This document shows positions 17,125-25,902 of a stretch of DNA of 64,000 nt, piece by piece; position 1 is the stretch's first letter, and each line of letters opens with the position of its first letter. The DNA lies in assembly GCA_008682415.1 (NCBI GenBank), contig VANK01000001.1:1116001-1180000 (forward strand). Reading direction: 5' to 3'. The notes beneath the pieces are model-generated. The model was given only the letters and a program-made list of their open reading frames with translations, was not told where the DNA came from and did no database searches. The DNA comes from Acidobacteria bacterium AB60. Its GTDB lineage: Bacteria; Acidobacteriota; Terriglobia; Terriglobales; Acidobacteriaceae. The position numbers and the translations under genes are program-made.

Positions 17125-18069
17125 ATGCGACTAAAGAGTCTACGAACAAGCAGCATCGCGGAACTGAATGAACGCGCCAGCACCTTCATCGCCGCATGTG
17201 GTTATGAGCACAGATCAGTTGAGATTAGTCGCTTGATTACGGGACCCGAAAGAAAGACTGCGATTTGCTTCGAGGAATGGCCTGATGTTCTTGCGCGGCC
17301 GAAGAATGAAAAAGAGCTCGCGAACGCAGGATTCAACATGTTCCTAGGAAACGGCGGGGACTCGCATCAGGTTGAAATCATTGTGGAGAGAGAGGCTATC
17401 GAGGCGGGTCGTGACTCCAGATCAATGGCATTTGACATCTCTTCGATGACTCGAGCTTGGCACGGCGGAATCATTCGACAACTCAGGTCCATGGAACTAG
17501 ACCGGGACTTCGAGACGTTCTTTGCATACGTACCCGCGAAGTTCACTCCGCCATCTGCGCGCGTTCCTCCCAACGAGATCGTTGCTCCGGTTGATGGTTT
17601 TGCTTCCTTGGCCGTGCCCGATCTTCCAATTGCGGCGGTGATTGGATTGGGATACGAGCCCGAAAGAGCGTTAGGACTGCAGCAGTATCTTGATCCTCAA
17701 TTGACATTACTCATGACGCCCAAAACGGGAGATTCTGACCCCTTCTATGCCGCCTTAAGGCATAACAACCGAGGATTACTAAACCGGACGGATTCGAAGT
17801 GGATCTTCGAATATGACCTAACTGAGGTTGCCGGTACATTTTCAACTCTTGCGTCAGTGGTCGGGGGCCTTCGAGAATCGTATCGGGTCGTCCTCGTCTC
17901 TTTGGGCCCCAAGATCTTTGGTGTACTTAGCTTCCTATTAGCGGCGAAGTTCCGAGATGTGAGCGTATGGAGAGTAAGCGCTGGAATGCATGGTCGTCCG
18001 CGAGACGCTTTCGCCGATATGAATAGAGTTGTGGTTGCTAGCGCGCTGTGGGAACCCTCTAATAGTTGA
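17125..18069 (+). CDS. Unknown third protein of the metallophosphoesterase-ATPase operon
   Basis: The product has 314 residues with no signal peptide or membrane helix. Notable segments are FIAACGYEHRSVEISRLI, MAFDISSMTRAWHGGIIRQL, VIGLGYEPERALGLQQYLDP and VVLVSLGPKIFGVLSFLLAA. The repeated pattern of a beta strand, then 'GYE-R', then a helix in both halves suggests two related Rossmann-like subdomains. I do not recognise the family. It follows the ATPase stop by 4 bp and its end overlaps the 3' end of the convergent methylase by 11 bp. By position it is the likely effector or specificity subunit, but no catalytic motif is evident. Confidence 0.7.
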   Translation: MRLKSLRTSSIAELNERASTFIAACGYEHRSVEISRLITGPERKTAICFEEWPDVLARPKNEKELANAGFNMFLGNGGDSHQVEIIVEREAIEAGRDSRSMAFDISSMTRAWHGGIIRQLRSMELDRDFETFFAYVPAKFTPPSARVPPNEIVAPVDGFASLAVPDLPIAAVIGLGYEPERALGLQQYLDPQLTLLMTPKTGDSDPFYAALRHNNRGLLNRTDSKWIFEYDLTEVAGTFSTLASVVGGLRESYRVVLVSLGPKIFGVLSFLLAAKFRDVSVWRVSAGMHGRPRDAFADMNRVVVASALWEPSNS

Positions 18070-18889
18070 ACTCTCTGTTCGATATGAGTCTTTCTCTCAC
18101 AATCGCTCTGTGATCATTGAATCCTGCGACGTGCCTTCGCACCAGGATCGATTTCCAGTACCAGGCTCTTGAAATAGACTCAATCTCCGGACAGCAATCA
18201 TATGAGAGAAGGAACGTGGCTCCCTTGTCGTTGATGGCTCTAAGGACGCGTTCGAGCCTCGCGAGATCAGGAATATCAAAGGAAGCGTACCCATACTCGC
18301 CGCGGCGTCTTGATCCTCGTTTTGCATACGGAGGATCTAGATACACGAAGTCTCCATGCCGGATTTTGCTGGTGGCACTCTCAAAATCCCCAACACGGAG
18401 ATCAGCTTTGCGCAACAATAAGGCACATTGCAGAAACTGAGATAGTGACGGGGTTTCACCCGCGCGTGATCCGCGCGGCACATTGAATTTACCGGCGCGG
18501 TTCAATCGAAAGACGCCATTAAAGCAGTTGCGGTTCAGGTACACGAAGCGCGCAGCTCTCGAGATTTCGTCGAGAGAGGCAGGGTCCTTCCTTCTTAATC
18601 GATAGTAGAACTGGTTTGTCCTCGGCATTGCGACCACTGCGCGATGAACAAGTTTCGGATGTGCTGCCAGTGTCCGATACGCCTCAATGAGTTCACGGTT
18701 CAAATCGGAGATCATGGCATTCTTAGGTCGGAGGGAAAAGAAGAGGCAAGCAGATCCACAAAAAGGCTCAATGTATCTAACATAATCTTTGGGCGCATGC
18801 TTGAGCAATTCTGGAATCAATTTGCGTTTGCTACCCGCCCACCTCAATATGGGAGCGACAGCCGGACTGGTGCGGTAGTCTCCGCTCAT
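18059..18889 (-). CDS. DNA adenine methylase (D12 / Dam class)
   Basis: The product has 276 residues. The order is that of alpha-class N6-adenine methylases: LRWAGSKRKL at 15-24, the SAM-binding FCGSACLFF at about 43-51, NRNCFNGVFR and GKFNVP in the target region, and the catalytic DPPY near residue 187 (FVYLDPPYAKRG). It should transfer a methyl group from SAM to adenine; Dam-type GATC specificity is possible but not provable here. AAGG lies 9 bases before the ATG. No restriction endonuclease is adjacent, so it may be self-versus-non-self marking for the convergent operon or an orphan. The shared 34-bp upstream element suggests co-regulation with that operon. Confidence 0.9.
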   Translation of the reverse strand: MSGDYRTSPAVAPILRWAGSKRKLIPELLKHAPKDYVRYIEPFCGSACLFFSLRPKNAMISDLNRELIEAYRTLAAHPKLVHRAVVAMPRTNQFYYRLRRKDPASLDEISRAARFVYLNRNCFNGVFRLNRAGKFNVPRGSRAGETPSLSQFLQCALLLRKADLRVGDFESATSKIRHGDFVYLDPPYAKRGSRRRGEYGYASFDIPDLARLERVLRAINDKGATFLLSYDCCPEIESISRAWYWKSILVRRHVAGFNDHRAIVRERLISNREFNY

Positions 18890-18944
18890 ATGTTGCCTTG
18901 ACGATTGATCAATTGCCAGATTCTAGCAGGTCGACTCACCTGGA

Positions 18945-18978
18945 GCACACACCCACCGCGTTTCCTGTAGCAGAAGCT
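18945..18978 (-). repeat. 34-bp element, copy upstream of the methylase
   Basis: Inverted copy of the element at 14026-14059 (32 of 34 identical; mismatches at two C/T positions). It ends 55 bp before the methylase ATG. Homology stops sharply on the outer side, and only scattered matches continue towards the gene. Confidence 0.75.
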
Positions 18979-19541
18979 ATACGTTTTGACACGGCCCTTT
19001 CGACCGAATTCTGCCGTTTCTTTTCAATGCGGCGGCATTCCTGAGGCTTTTCCAAATCATAAATCCGCGGTTCTCCTGATTTGGGCTTGAAAAAGGGGTG
19101 CTGCCGCACTTCGATTTTGCGCACCCTTTAGTCACATCCTCGGCCGCTGACAAGTTTCCAAACGAATGCTGATCCGGCATCAGCAACCAGAACCCACCTC
19201 TGATCGTCGAAGAGCCGAGTTGCGCTTCGGCTGTGTGCAAAAGGGTCGCCGGAAGGATTGAACGTCTGTACTCCTGGATCCCTTCGCGCATAGGCGGAAT
19301 GGCTGGCCGCCAGTCCTGCCCGAACGTGTCGCTCACTGCGCTAGGCGAGACGTAATACGGATATGCCGTCCGACGCCAACGCCAACGATTTCAAGCGTTC
19401 GGAGAGTGAGTTGGCGATTTGGCATCAATCGAGAATGCGAAATCGAGCCAGACATTCGAGGAGCATTGCCCGTATTCGGGTGCTTCTCCCAGGCTTATCC
19501 TTAAAGCCAAGACTCCAGACCCTGATAGCCAGGAGGCAAGA
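18979..19541. other. Intergenic before the KAP NTPase gene; no clear gene
   Basis: A minus-strand frame at 18977-19336 (119 codons) has no family resemblance and no ribosome site, and I do not call it. The KAP promoter must lie here. Confidence 0.4.
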
Positions 19542-22136
19542 GTGTCTATTACTGGGCGGCAGTTCTTTAGGCTGCTATGGGGCGAGCGAACGCCTATTTT
19601 GGGTGGGCTCGCATTGGCGGCAGTGCTCTGTTCGTTTTCACCACAGGTCTGGCGCGCTCGGGTACTCGCGTTTCGATGGATATCAGAACCGAGTCACGTC
19701 AATTTCGGCGCATCTGTGGCGTTCCTCGCTGTAATTCTCGCCGTCGCCACCTTGGTTTGGCCCGGCCCAGGAATAGCGAGGTGGACGAAATCGTGGTTCC
19801 GCGGCGTGAGCCCTGGGTCGTTTGCTTTGCCAGCGGTAGGCGCGATCCTCGTTTTTGCTCTCGGGTTCCTCTTGCCGTTCTGGATCTGGTTGGCGGTCGC
19901 GATTCTGACCGGTTTGATGGTCCTGGTTGCGATTGGCTTCTCGATTTGCCGCTCTAGCTCAGACGGGCCAACAAGCGATGCAGCAGACGAGCCGATGAGG
20001 CATCTCGCTGAGGCGTGGCCACAGAGAAGAGAGCTTGCCAGGCGAATAGCAGATTGTGTCATGGAGGACGGAAAACCCACGTACGCTGTCTATGGCGAAT
20101 TTGGGTCGGGGAAGTCTTCCATGCTCAATTTCATCGAAGAATCTCTCAAGCAAAGTCCCGGGACAGCACCGATTATTGTGAGATTCAATGGCTGGCTGCC
20201 CGGGTCGCAGGAAAACCTCGCTGAACAGCTTTTGGGCGATATTGCAGCGGAGTGCCGCAAGAAATATTTCGTTCCGCAACTCAGCCGAATTAGCTCAAAG
20301 GTCGCCAAGGCGGTCACGAAAGGTATTCCGCATCTCGATGGTATAGGAGACTGGTTCCCAAAGGAGACGCAGCGCGATCTCATCGAGGGCCTGCGCAAGA
20401 TGTTGGACCGCGTTCCGCTGCGGGTGGTCGTTCTCGTCGATGAGATCGACCGAATGCGCAAGAACGAACTCTTTGTGTTGCTCAAGCTGATTCGAGGCTT
20501 CGCGTCGCTTCCACACTTGAGCTTTATCTGCGCTTTGGAGCGCCATCACGTAGAGGGATTGATTCGCGAGGAGTTCGGGGCTGCTGACCACACTTTTTTT
20601 CACAAGTTCTTTGCCGAGTCATTCCAACTGCCGAGGCTCTTCGACTCTTTTTTGGAGTCCGAAGCTCATGATCGGCTGGTAGCGGTTTTTGATCGACATG
20701 GTTGGTTTGTCAGCGACTCAGCCGTTAAAACGACGTTTTCAGATTCGATCCGGCAGCTGTGGGGAGCGATTCTTTCGCCGTTTTGCTCGAACGTCCGCCT
20801 GGTTAATAGGCTTGTCAGCGCGGTCAGGGCCGAGGCAGGGGCGATCATTGGGGAGGTCGATCCCATTGATCTAACGCTGGTCGCGGCACTTCGATGTTTC
20901 GCGCCAGCGGCTCTTGACCTGTGTTGGAGGTTCCGCGACACGCTCTGTGCGCAAGACAGCCCATCTGGTGTTTCGGAACCCAACGATACTTATGCCCTAA
21001 ATGTTGCGTCATACCTAAGCGCTGAAGCTCAGCTCGACACCGGTGAGCCGATGCTTGCTCACGTCCGAACGGTTCGGAAATTCTTGTTCTCAGGGCTCGA
21101 CAAGATCACGGATTCACAAGAGCCCGATTCGAAGGCTTGGATCAATGCCGTGCTTCGGTACTTTGAGGCGAACAAGCAGGGCACGCAGACGAGACGGCTC
21201 CGGAGCGCGGCGTACTTCGCTGCATATTTTCAGAGCGCGTTGCCGATCGCGATTTACTCGGAGCGCAACCTGACCCGGATATTTGACGAGTTGGGACGGT
21301 CTGACGACTCTCAGATCGATCTGACGCTTCGCCGGGAGCTTGAGACATTGGAACTCAATGATGAGAGGAGGCTGAATTTCCTCGAGAAATTCTCGGGCAG
21401 GGCAGCGCAGGCGCTTGACCCGGGGAGGTGCGCCCAGGCCGCGAGGGCTCTTGTTGCGTTCCCGGGTGGATTGGACGCACAGTTTCACGAAAAGGAGTGC
21501 GAATGTGTGGCGAGGCTTGTTCTTAATATTTCAGACGAACTGGCTCTATCCGGTCGGGTCGAGGAAAGTCATCGACTTCTTCAGACGTGCATTGAAAACG
21601 CCGTTCCAGACGAACTTGCGCACAGAATTCTAACCTCCGCCCGCGGGAAGCGCCCCTTCCCGGATGCCGTGATTGCGATGCAAAGAGGCGTTCCGATTAC
21701 GCCCGACGAAGTAATCGAGCGTGCCTTTGCAAAGCGAATGGAAGTGAAGTATGGTCCGGGGGTGGCCGTGGGGCAGGTTGACCTTAACCTCTCATACTGG
21801 CTGGCCTTCAATGACTGGGGAATAATGCTAAAGAAGGACGTCCTTTGGAACACGAGCAGAGACCTTCAGCATGAGTTCTGGAAGCGCTATATCTCGTCGG
21901 CTGAGAGGATGGCCGACTTCGCTCGCTTCGTGGTTGCTCAGTTTACTCTGAACGCCATGCGAATGACTGGTCCCATTTCGATTGAGAACCTCCTCAAGAA
22001 GGAGGAAATCCTCGAACTTGCTAGAAGGTTCCCTCCATACGTGGATGAGGTAGCCGTAGCTTACATCCGCGAGTTGCTGGGAGGAGATGCGATACCGGAG
22101 CCGGTAGGTTTCGGCGCGGGGAAATGGACCTCTTGA
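19542..22136 (+). CDS. KAP-family P-loop NTPase with N-terminal membrane helices
   Basis: The product has 864 residues from a GTG at 19542, chosen because AGGAGG lies exactly 5 bases upstream; the frame is open 41 codons further. Three to four hydrophobic helices come first (GGLALAAVLCS, FGASVAFLAVILAVATLVW, LPAVGAILVFALGFLLPFWI, VAILTGLMVLVAIGF). Walker A is GEFGSGKSS near residue 187 and Walker B is RVVVLVDEIDRM near 296. About 470 helical residues follow. KAP NTPases are membrane-anchored STAND-like ATPases often found in defence islands, here with the helices before rather than inside the P-loop domain. No effector domain is recognised. It stands alone between the cassette and the right boundary repeat. 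Confidence 0.8.
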   Translation: MSITGRQFFRLLWGERTPILGGLALAAVLCSFSPQVWRARVLAFRWISEPSHVNFGASVAFLAVILAVATLVWPGPGIARWTKSWFRGVSPGSFALPAVGAILVFALGFLLPFWIWLAVAILTGLMVLVAIGFSICRSSSDGPTSDAADEPMRHLAEAWPQRRELARRIADCVMEDGKPTYAVYGEFGSGKSSMLNFIEESLKQSPGTAPIIVRFNGWLPGSQENLAEQLLGDIAAECRKKYFVPQLSRISSKVAKAVTKGIPHLDGIGDWFPKETQRDLIEGLRKMLDRVPLRVVVLVDEIDRMRKNELFVLLKLIRGFASLPHLSFICALERHHVEGLIREEFGAADHTFFHKFFAESFQLPRLFDSFLESEAHDRLVAVFDRHGWFVSDSAVKTTFSDSIRQLWGAILSPFCSNVRLVNRLVSAVRAEAGAIIGEVDPIDLTLVAALRCFAPAALDLCWRFRDTLCAQDSPSGVSEPNDTYALNVASYLSAEAQLDTGEPMLAHVRTVRKFLFSGLDKITDSQEPDSKAWINAVLRYFEANKQGTQTRRLRSAAYFAAYFQSALPIAIYSERNLTRIFDELGRSDDSQIDLTLRRELETLELNDERRLNFLEKFSGRAAQALDPGRCAQAARALVAFPGGLDAQFHEKECECVARLVLNISDELALSGRVEESHRLLQTCIENAVPDELAHRILTSARGKRPFPDAVIAMQRGVPITPDEVIERAFAKRMEVKYGPGVAVGQVDLNLSYWLAFNDWGIMLKKDVLWNTSRDLQHEFWKRYISSAERMADFARFVVAQFTLNAMRMTGPISIENLLKKEEILELARRFPPYVDEVAVAYIRELLGGDAIPEPVGFGAGKWTS

Positions 22137-22344
22137 TTCTGGTCTGCCCGCCGCGCGCCTCGAGCCTCGAGCCTCGATTGTGAGACTAACAATGCACTCC
22201 GAGCCGGGATTACCACTCCTCGTAAGTCGGCAAGGGTGCAGGAATATCAGCACCTGGCGAGCTGGACTATTGATATCAGGGCAACGCATTCATCGACACC
22301 GTTTGCGGTGCGTTCCCAGCCCATGAAGCTCGGGCCCGTATTAG

Positions 22345-22396
22345 GATCCTGACCCCTGATAATGTGAACTTTCCCGGGATCAGAAATTTGATCACT
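22345..22396 (+). repeat. Right copy of island boundary repeat
   Basis: The copy reads CCTGACCCCTGATAA, 7 bases, TTTCCCGGGATCAGAAAT, TTGATC. It is the partner of the repeat at 10365-10410 in the same orientation. It contains the small inverted repeat GATCA-GAAATT-TGATC. It lies 208 bp after the KAP gene stop. Confidence 0.5.
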
Positions 22397-22861
22397 CACT
22401 CAATGTCGAACGGCGTGGAGGTCATCACCCGCCTGAACCTCTTCGCAGATCAAACGTCGCCCGGACCACCATGATCGCCAATCGGCCGCAGATCCGCGAG
22501 TTCGGATCATCGACAGCGGCAAATCGAGAGACGCCATCGGTGAGCGCATTTTTGACGATCACGATCATCGTTCGCTGCGAAAATTGGAAAGTGCCAACTG
22601 TGGAAGATCACTTGTCCGAAAAGTCCGTTTTACGTCAACTTGACGGGACAAGGATCGATGGATCCCGGCCGGTTTGTAAGGAGCTATCCAAGTCGGTGAG
22701 CGCATTGCTGATAATGCCCTCCCTGAAATGCACAAAGCTCCTGCTCATGGCAAGAGGTGCTGCTCTCAAGTAGAAGGGGCTGTTCCACGGCTCCCCGTCA
22801 AATTGTCAGCACTTCAGGGAACTTTGCGCCGGGACTCTCCGTATCAAAAGCAAATTCGAAC
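22397..22861. other. Intergenic, no gene seen
   Basis: Between the right boundary repeat and the serine hydrolase. An open frame at 22471-22773 has no recognisable content. Confidence 0.4.
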
Positions 22862-24229
22862 TTGAGGTGGCTGCTTTTGCGCCCGCACTTCTTCTTTTTC
22901 AGCCTCATGGTTTTCAGCATCGTGCCGGCTGCATTTTCACAAAGCACATCTACTCAGAAGCAGCGCATGATGCAAGTTGTCCAGAATTATGTAGACAACA
23001 AGAGCTTCATGGGCGACGTGCTCGTTGCCGACGGCGATCAAATTGTTCTGAAGGCCGCATATGGGTCTGCCGATCTGGATTGGTCCGTTTCCAATACTGT
23101 GGACACAAAGTTCCGTATCGGATCGCTGACCAAGCAATTCACCGCCACCAGCATTCTCCTGCTCCAGGAACGCGGAAAGCTCAACGTGGACGAGCCGGCC
23201 ATCAAGTATCTGCAAAATTTTCCCGACGCCTGGAGCAAGGTAACCATCAAAAATCTTCTAACGCACACTTCCGGCATACCGAACTTTACCGGTGCACCGG
23301 GTTTTGGCGCTTACGAACTCCAGGACCATACTCCGGAGGAAAGCGTTGCGCTTGTCCGTGGCAAGCCTCTGGACTTCGAGCCCGGCACGAAGTTCTACTA
23401 CAGCAATACGAATTACGTGCTCCTGGGCGAAATTATCGAGCATGTTTCCGGAATGCCGTATGCCACTTTCCTCCGCCAGAACATCTTTATCCCGGCCGGC
23501 ATGAACGACACCGGAGTGGATGTGGATTCGGCCATCATTCCCAAACGCGCGCAGGGTTATGATTCCACACCCGACGGGTTCAAACGCACTGAAGCCATCA
23601 GCATGACCATTCCGTTCTCTGCGGGATACCTATATTCGACGGTGGGAGATTTACTGAAGTGGGAAAGGGCTTTATTTGCTGACAAGATCATCAACGCCGC
23701 ATCGCTGCGCTCCATGACGACCGCCGGCCTGGGCGAATATGGTATGGGATTGTTCATCCGAACTGCGGATGGCCATCAACTCATCACCCACGATGGCACG
23801 ATTCAGGGATTCGAAAGCTCGCTGAACTATTACCCTGAGACGCAACGGACCATCGTCGTGCTGGGCAATGTTCGCACCGATGCTCCCCTCAGGATTGCTG
23901 CTCAGCTTGGCAAGGTTAGTTTTGGCGAGAAAGTCATCCTAAATTCAGATCGACGGATCATTCAGATCGCCCCTTCTATTCTGGCTGAATATGCCGGTCA
24001 CTACAGCGCTTCCCCTTTCTCCACCACATTGAGCGTGGAGTCCGGCCGTCTGATCGCAACCGCACCCAACGGGAGAAAGTACACACTCTATGCTCAGTCT
24101 CCCAGCTATTTTTTTCTCAAGGAAATCGACGTGCAGATCGAATTCGTCCGTGACCCTGCTAGTGGAAAGGTCACCGGTTTTATGATGACCCAGGACGGAC
24201 AGACGAAACAGGTCAAGAGAGATGGATAG
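22862..24229 (+). CDS. Secreted serine hydrolase, beta-lactamase / PBP4-like fold
   Basis: About 455 residues. A signal peptide (RWLLLRPHFFFFSLMVFSIV to AAFS) is followed by the class C beta-lactamase-type domain with the SxxK nucleophile SLTK and the YxN motif YSN (KFYYSNTNYVLLGE). A late HDG-type motif (LITHDGTIQGF) replaces KTG. A C-terminal lipocalin-like domain of about 100 residues follows (YAGHYSASPFSTTLSVESGR). Family members are peptidases or esterases acting in the periplasm; beta-lactamase activity should not be assumed. The start is uncertain: TTG 22862 begins the signal peptide, ATG 22907 is an alternative. It is one of four such genes in this window. Confidence 0.85.
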   Translation: MRWLLLRPHFFFFSLMVFSIVPAAFSQSTSTQKQRMMQVVQNYVDNKSFMGDVLVADGDQIVLKAAYGSADLDWSVSNTVDTKFRIGSLTKQFTATSILLLQERGKLNVDEPAIKYLQNFPDAWSKVTIKNLLTHTSGIPNFTGAPGFGAYELQDHTPEESVALVRGKPLDFEPGTKFYYSNTNYVLLGEIIEHVSGMPYATFLRQNIFIPAGMNDTGVDVDSAIIPKRAQGYDSTPDGFKRTEAISMTIPFSAGYLYSTVGDLLKWERALFADKIINAASLRSMTTAGLGEYGMGLFIRTADGHQLITHDGTIQGFESSLNYYPETQRTIVVLGNVRTDAPLRIAAQLGKVSFGEKVILNSDRRIIQIAPSILAEYAGHYSASPFSTTLSVESGRLIATAPNGRKYTLYAQSPSYFFLKEIDVQIEFVRDPASGKVTGFMMTQDGQTKQVKRDG

Positions 24230-24783
24230 GCTGTCGAAGTCTCCATCTCAATCTAATCAAACTGGCTCAACTTAGCTGGCCCCAACTTCCACAGACAGGT
24301 TTTAGGTTGATAACTGTAATTCGGTCGCATGCCTGGCTCGATTCGCGATAACAGGGCGATAGCCGGCCAAAACACCTTAGGGATTGGTAATGGCGAAATG
24401 CTTGATTGGCGCGGGTGAAACGCACGATGTATTATTCTTCAGCCGAGTTCTCTTTCTCCAGATGGGCAAGTGTGTTCACCTTTTGCCGTCCGTGAGCGGT
24501 CCCGGTGAGTCTCGTGGGAGTTCCGCCAGACTGAGACTGCGGCAGAGCCCACGAAGTGTCCAGCCGATCGTCAGATCCCCTGTTGGGAGGCTCTGCGACC
24601 AGCTGATTTCCGAAGCCTGGGCGTAATGGGTATTGTCACCTCCGTCAAGAGGCGTGACGATTGGCGTTTAAGCGTATTCCACAAAGACAAGGCAAAACGG
24701 GCACCGATTGGCCGGTTAACAGGCCAAATCACTCATCCAGACGGTCCTGCAGTCCACCTTGACGGGAAGTCGCCTACGCGCTC
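24230..24783. other. Intergenic, no gene seen
   Basis: Nothing recognisable besides a 7-bp inverted repeat (GAGATGG / CCATCTC) spanning the preceding stop codon and lacking a T tract. Confidence 0.4.
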
Positions 24784-25677
24784 CTATACCGCGGATCCTG
24801 GCTGTGGTTCTATACCGATGTTGTCGTTCACAGCTCCGCGGATTCGCTGCTTGCAGCCCAAGTATCGTTCGGTAGTCTGCACGGAGACATGTCCGAGAAG
24901 GAATTGAATCTGCTCCAGTTCTCAGCCGCACGCATGGCAGAGTTTAGCGCAAGAGCGTCTTGCCGTGTTACTCGGTTGCGGATTGCGGCGACGAGAATTG
25001 GCTGATCTGGAGTTTACGCATTTGCAGCAGCGCGAGGAGCATTGGGCAATTGTTGATCTCATCGGCAAAGGCGGCCATATTCGGACGGTTCCTGTGCCAG
25101 AGTGGGTTAAAGCGACCATTGATTTGTGGGCCACAGCGGCCGGGGTTTCGACCGGACGATTATTTCGATGCGTCTGCCGGGCAGGAAAAATCTGGGGCGA
25201 TATGGTTTCGGAACGCGTTCGATCGCGCTTCCCTTTGAGAGTGTCTGCTCGGGGTGACTGCAAGAACCGACGAGCTTCCTCGGCCGTGAGCCAGTTTCCG
25301 AGCCGGACTCCTAGCTTTTTGACACCCTTTACACGCCGGACTCCTGCGGCGAGTTCAGGGCTGAGCAGACCAGCGTCCGCGGCCTCATATGCTAAGCGCC
25401 GCACTGCGGCGAGCCGTCCGTTGATAGTGCCGGCGGACAGATTTCGATTCTCGAGGAAGATCCGGTAGCGGGTGACGACTACCTTGCTAAACGACAGTCG
25501 AGGTTCAGAGCAATACCACTGAATAAACTCATCGATCGCGTGGCGGTATCCGCGCTTCGACTCGCGTGAGCGAAGGCTGTCCAGGACAGCCGATTTGCTG
25601 TGGTCCAGATCGGGAAGGCCAAGTTTCGTCTTCGGTCGCTTTGGCTTTGCGGGGCTCTTGCTGGTATTTTTGCTCAT
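24784..25677 (-). pseudogene. Tyrosine recombinase pseudogene with an inverted internal segment
   Basis: On the minus strand the N-terminal half is intact (RGYRHAIDEFIQWYCSEPRL, GTINGRLAAVRRLAYEAADA, LTAEEARRFLQSPRADTLKG), with GGAGG before ATG 25677. The next part of the protein is on the opposite strand at about 24950-25226: LAVLLGCGLRRRELADLEF, LIGKGGHIRTVPVPEW, GRLFRCVCRAGKIWGDMVSE. The C-terminus is back on the minus strand below 24950: RSCAKLCHACG, then a TGA where Gly is expected, then ELEQIQFLLGHVSVQTTERY and LGCKQRIRGAVND. The segment between them has therefore been inverted in place, and about 25 residues before the conserved His-Asp-Leu-Arg are missing. The gene cannot make an active recombinase. 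It is related to the remnant at 35920-36683. Confidence 0.85.
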
Positions 25678-25902
25678 TTCGACCGCCTCCACTGCGGTGG
25701 GAATGAGCCTACTCGTGCAATCGGACCCGTAGCCCGTTTTCCGTCAACTTGCCCGCAGGAGCCAGGGCGTCCGGCCACATATCGTCGGCGATCATCCCTC
25801 AATGAGCGAATTGGCGATGTATCACGCCTAGACGATTGGTGTTCCACACTGGAAAGGAGTTTCGAGCGCGAAAACGAAAGAAACCGCCCTTGTCCAGTGG
25901 GT

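Noticed and set aside
18977-19336. 119-codon minus-strand frame before the KAP gene
   Set aside because: No ribosome site, no family resemblance; its right end coincides with the 34-bp element by chance.
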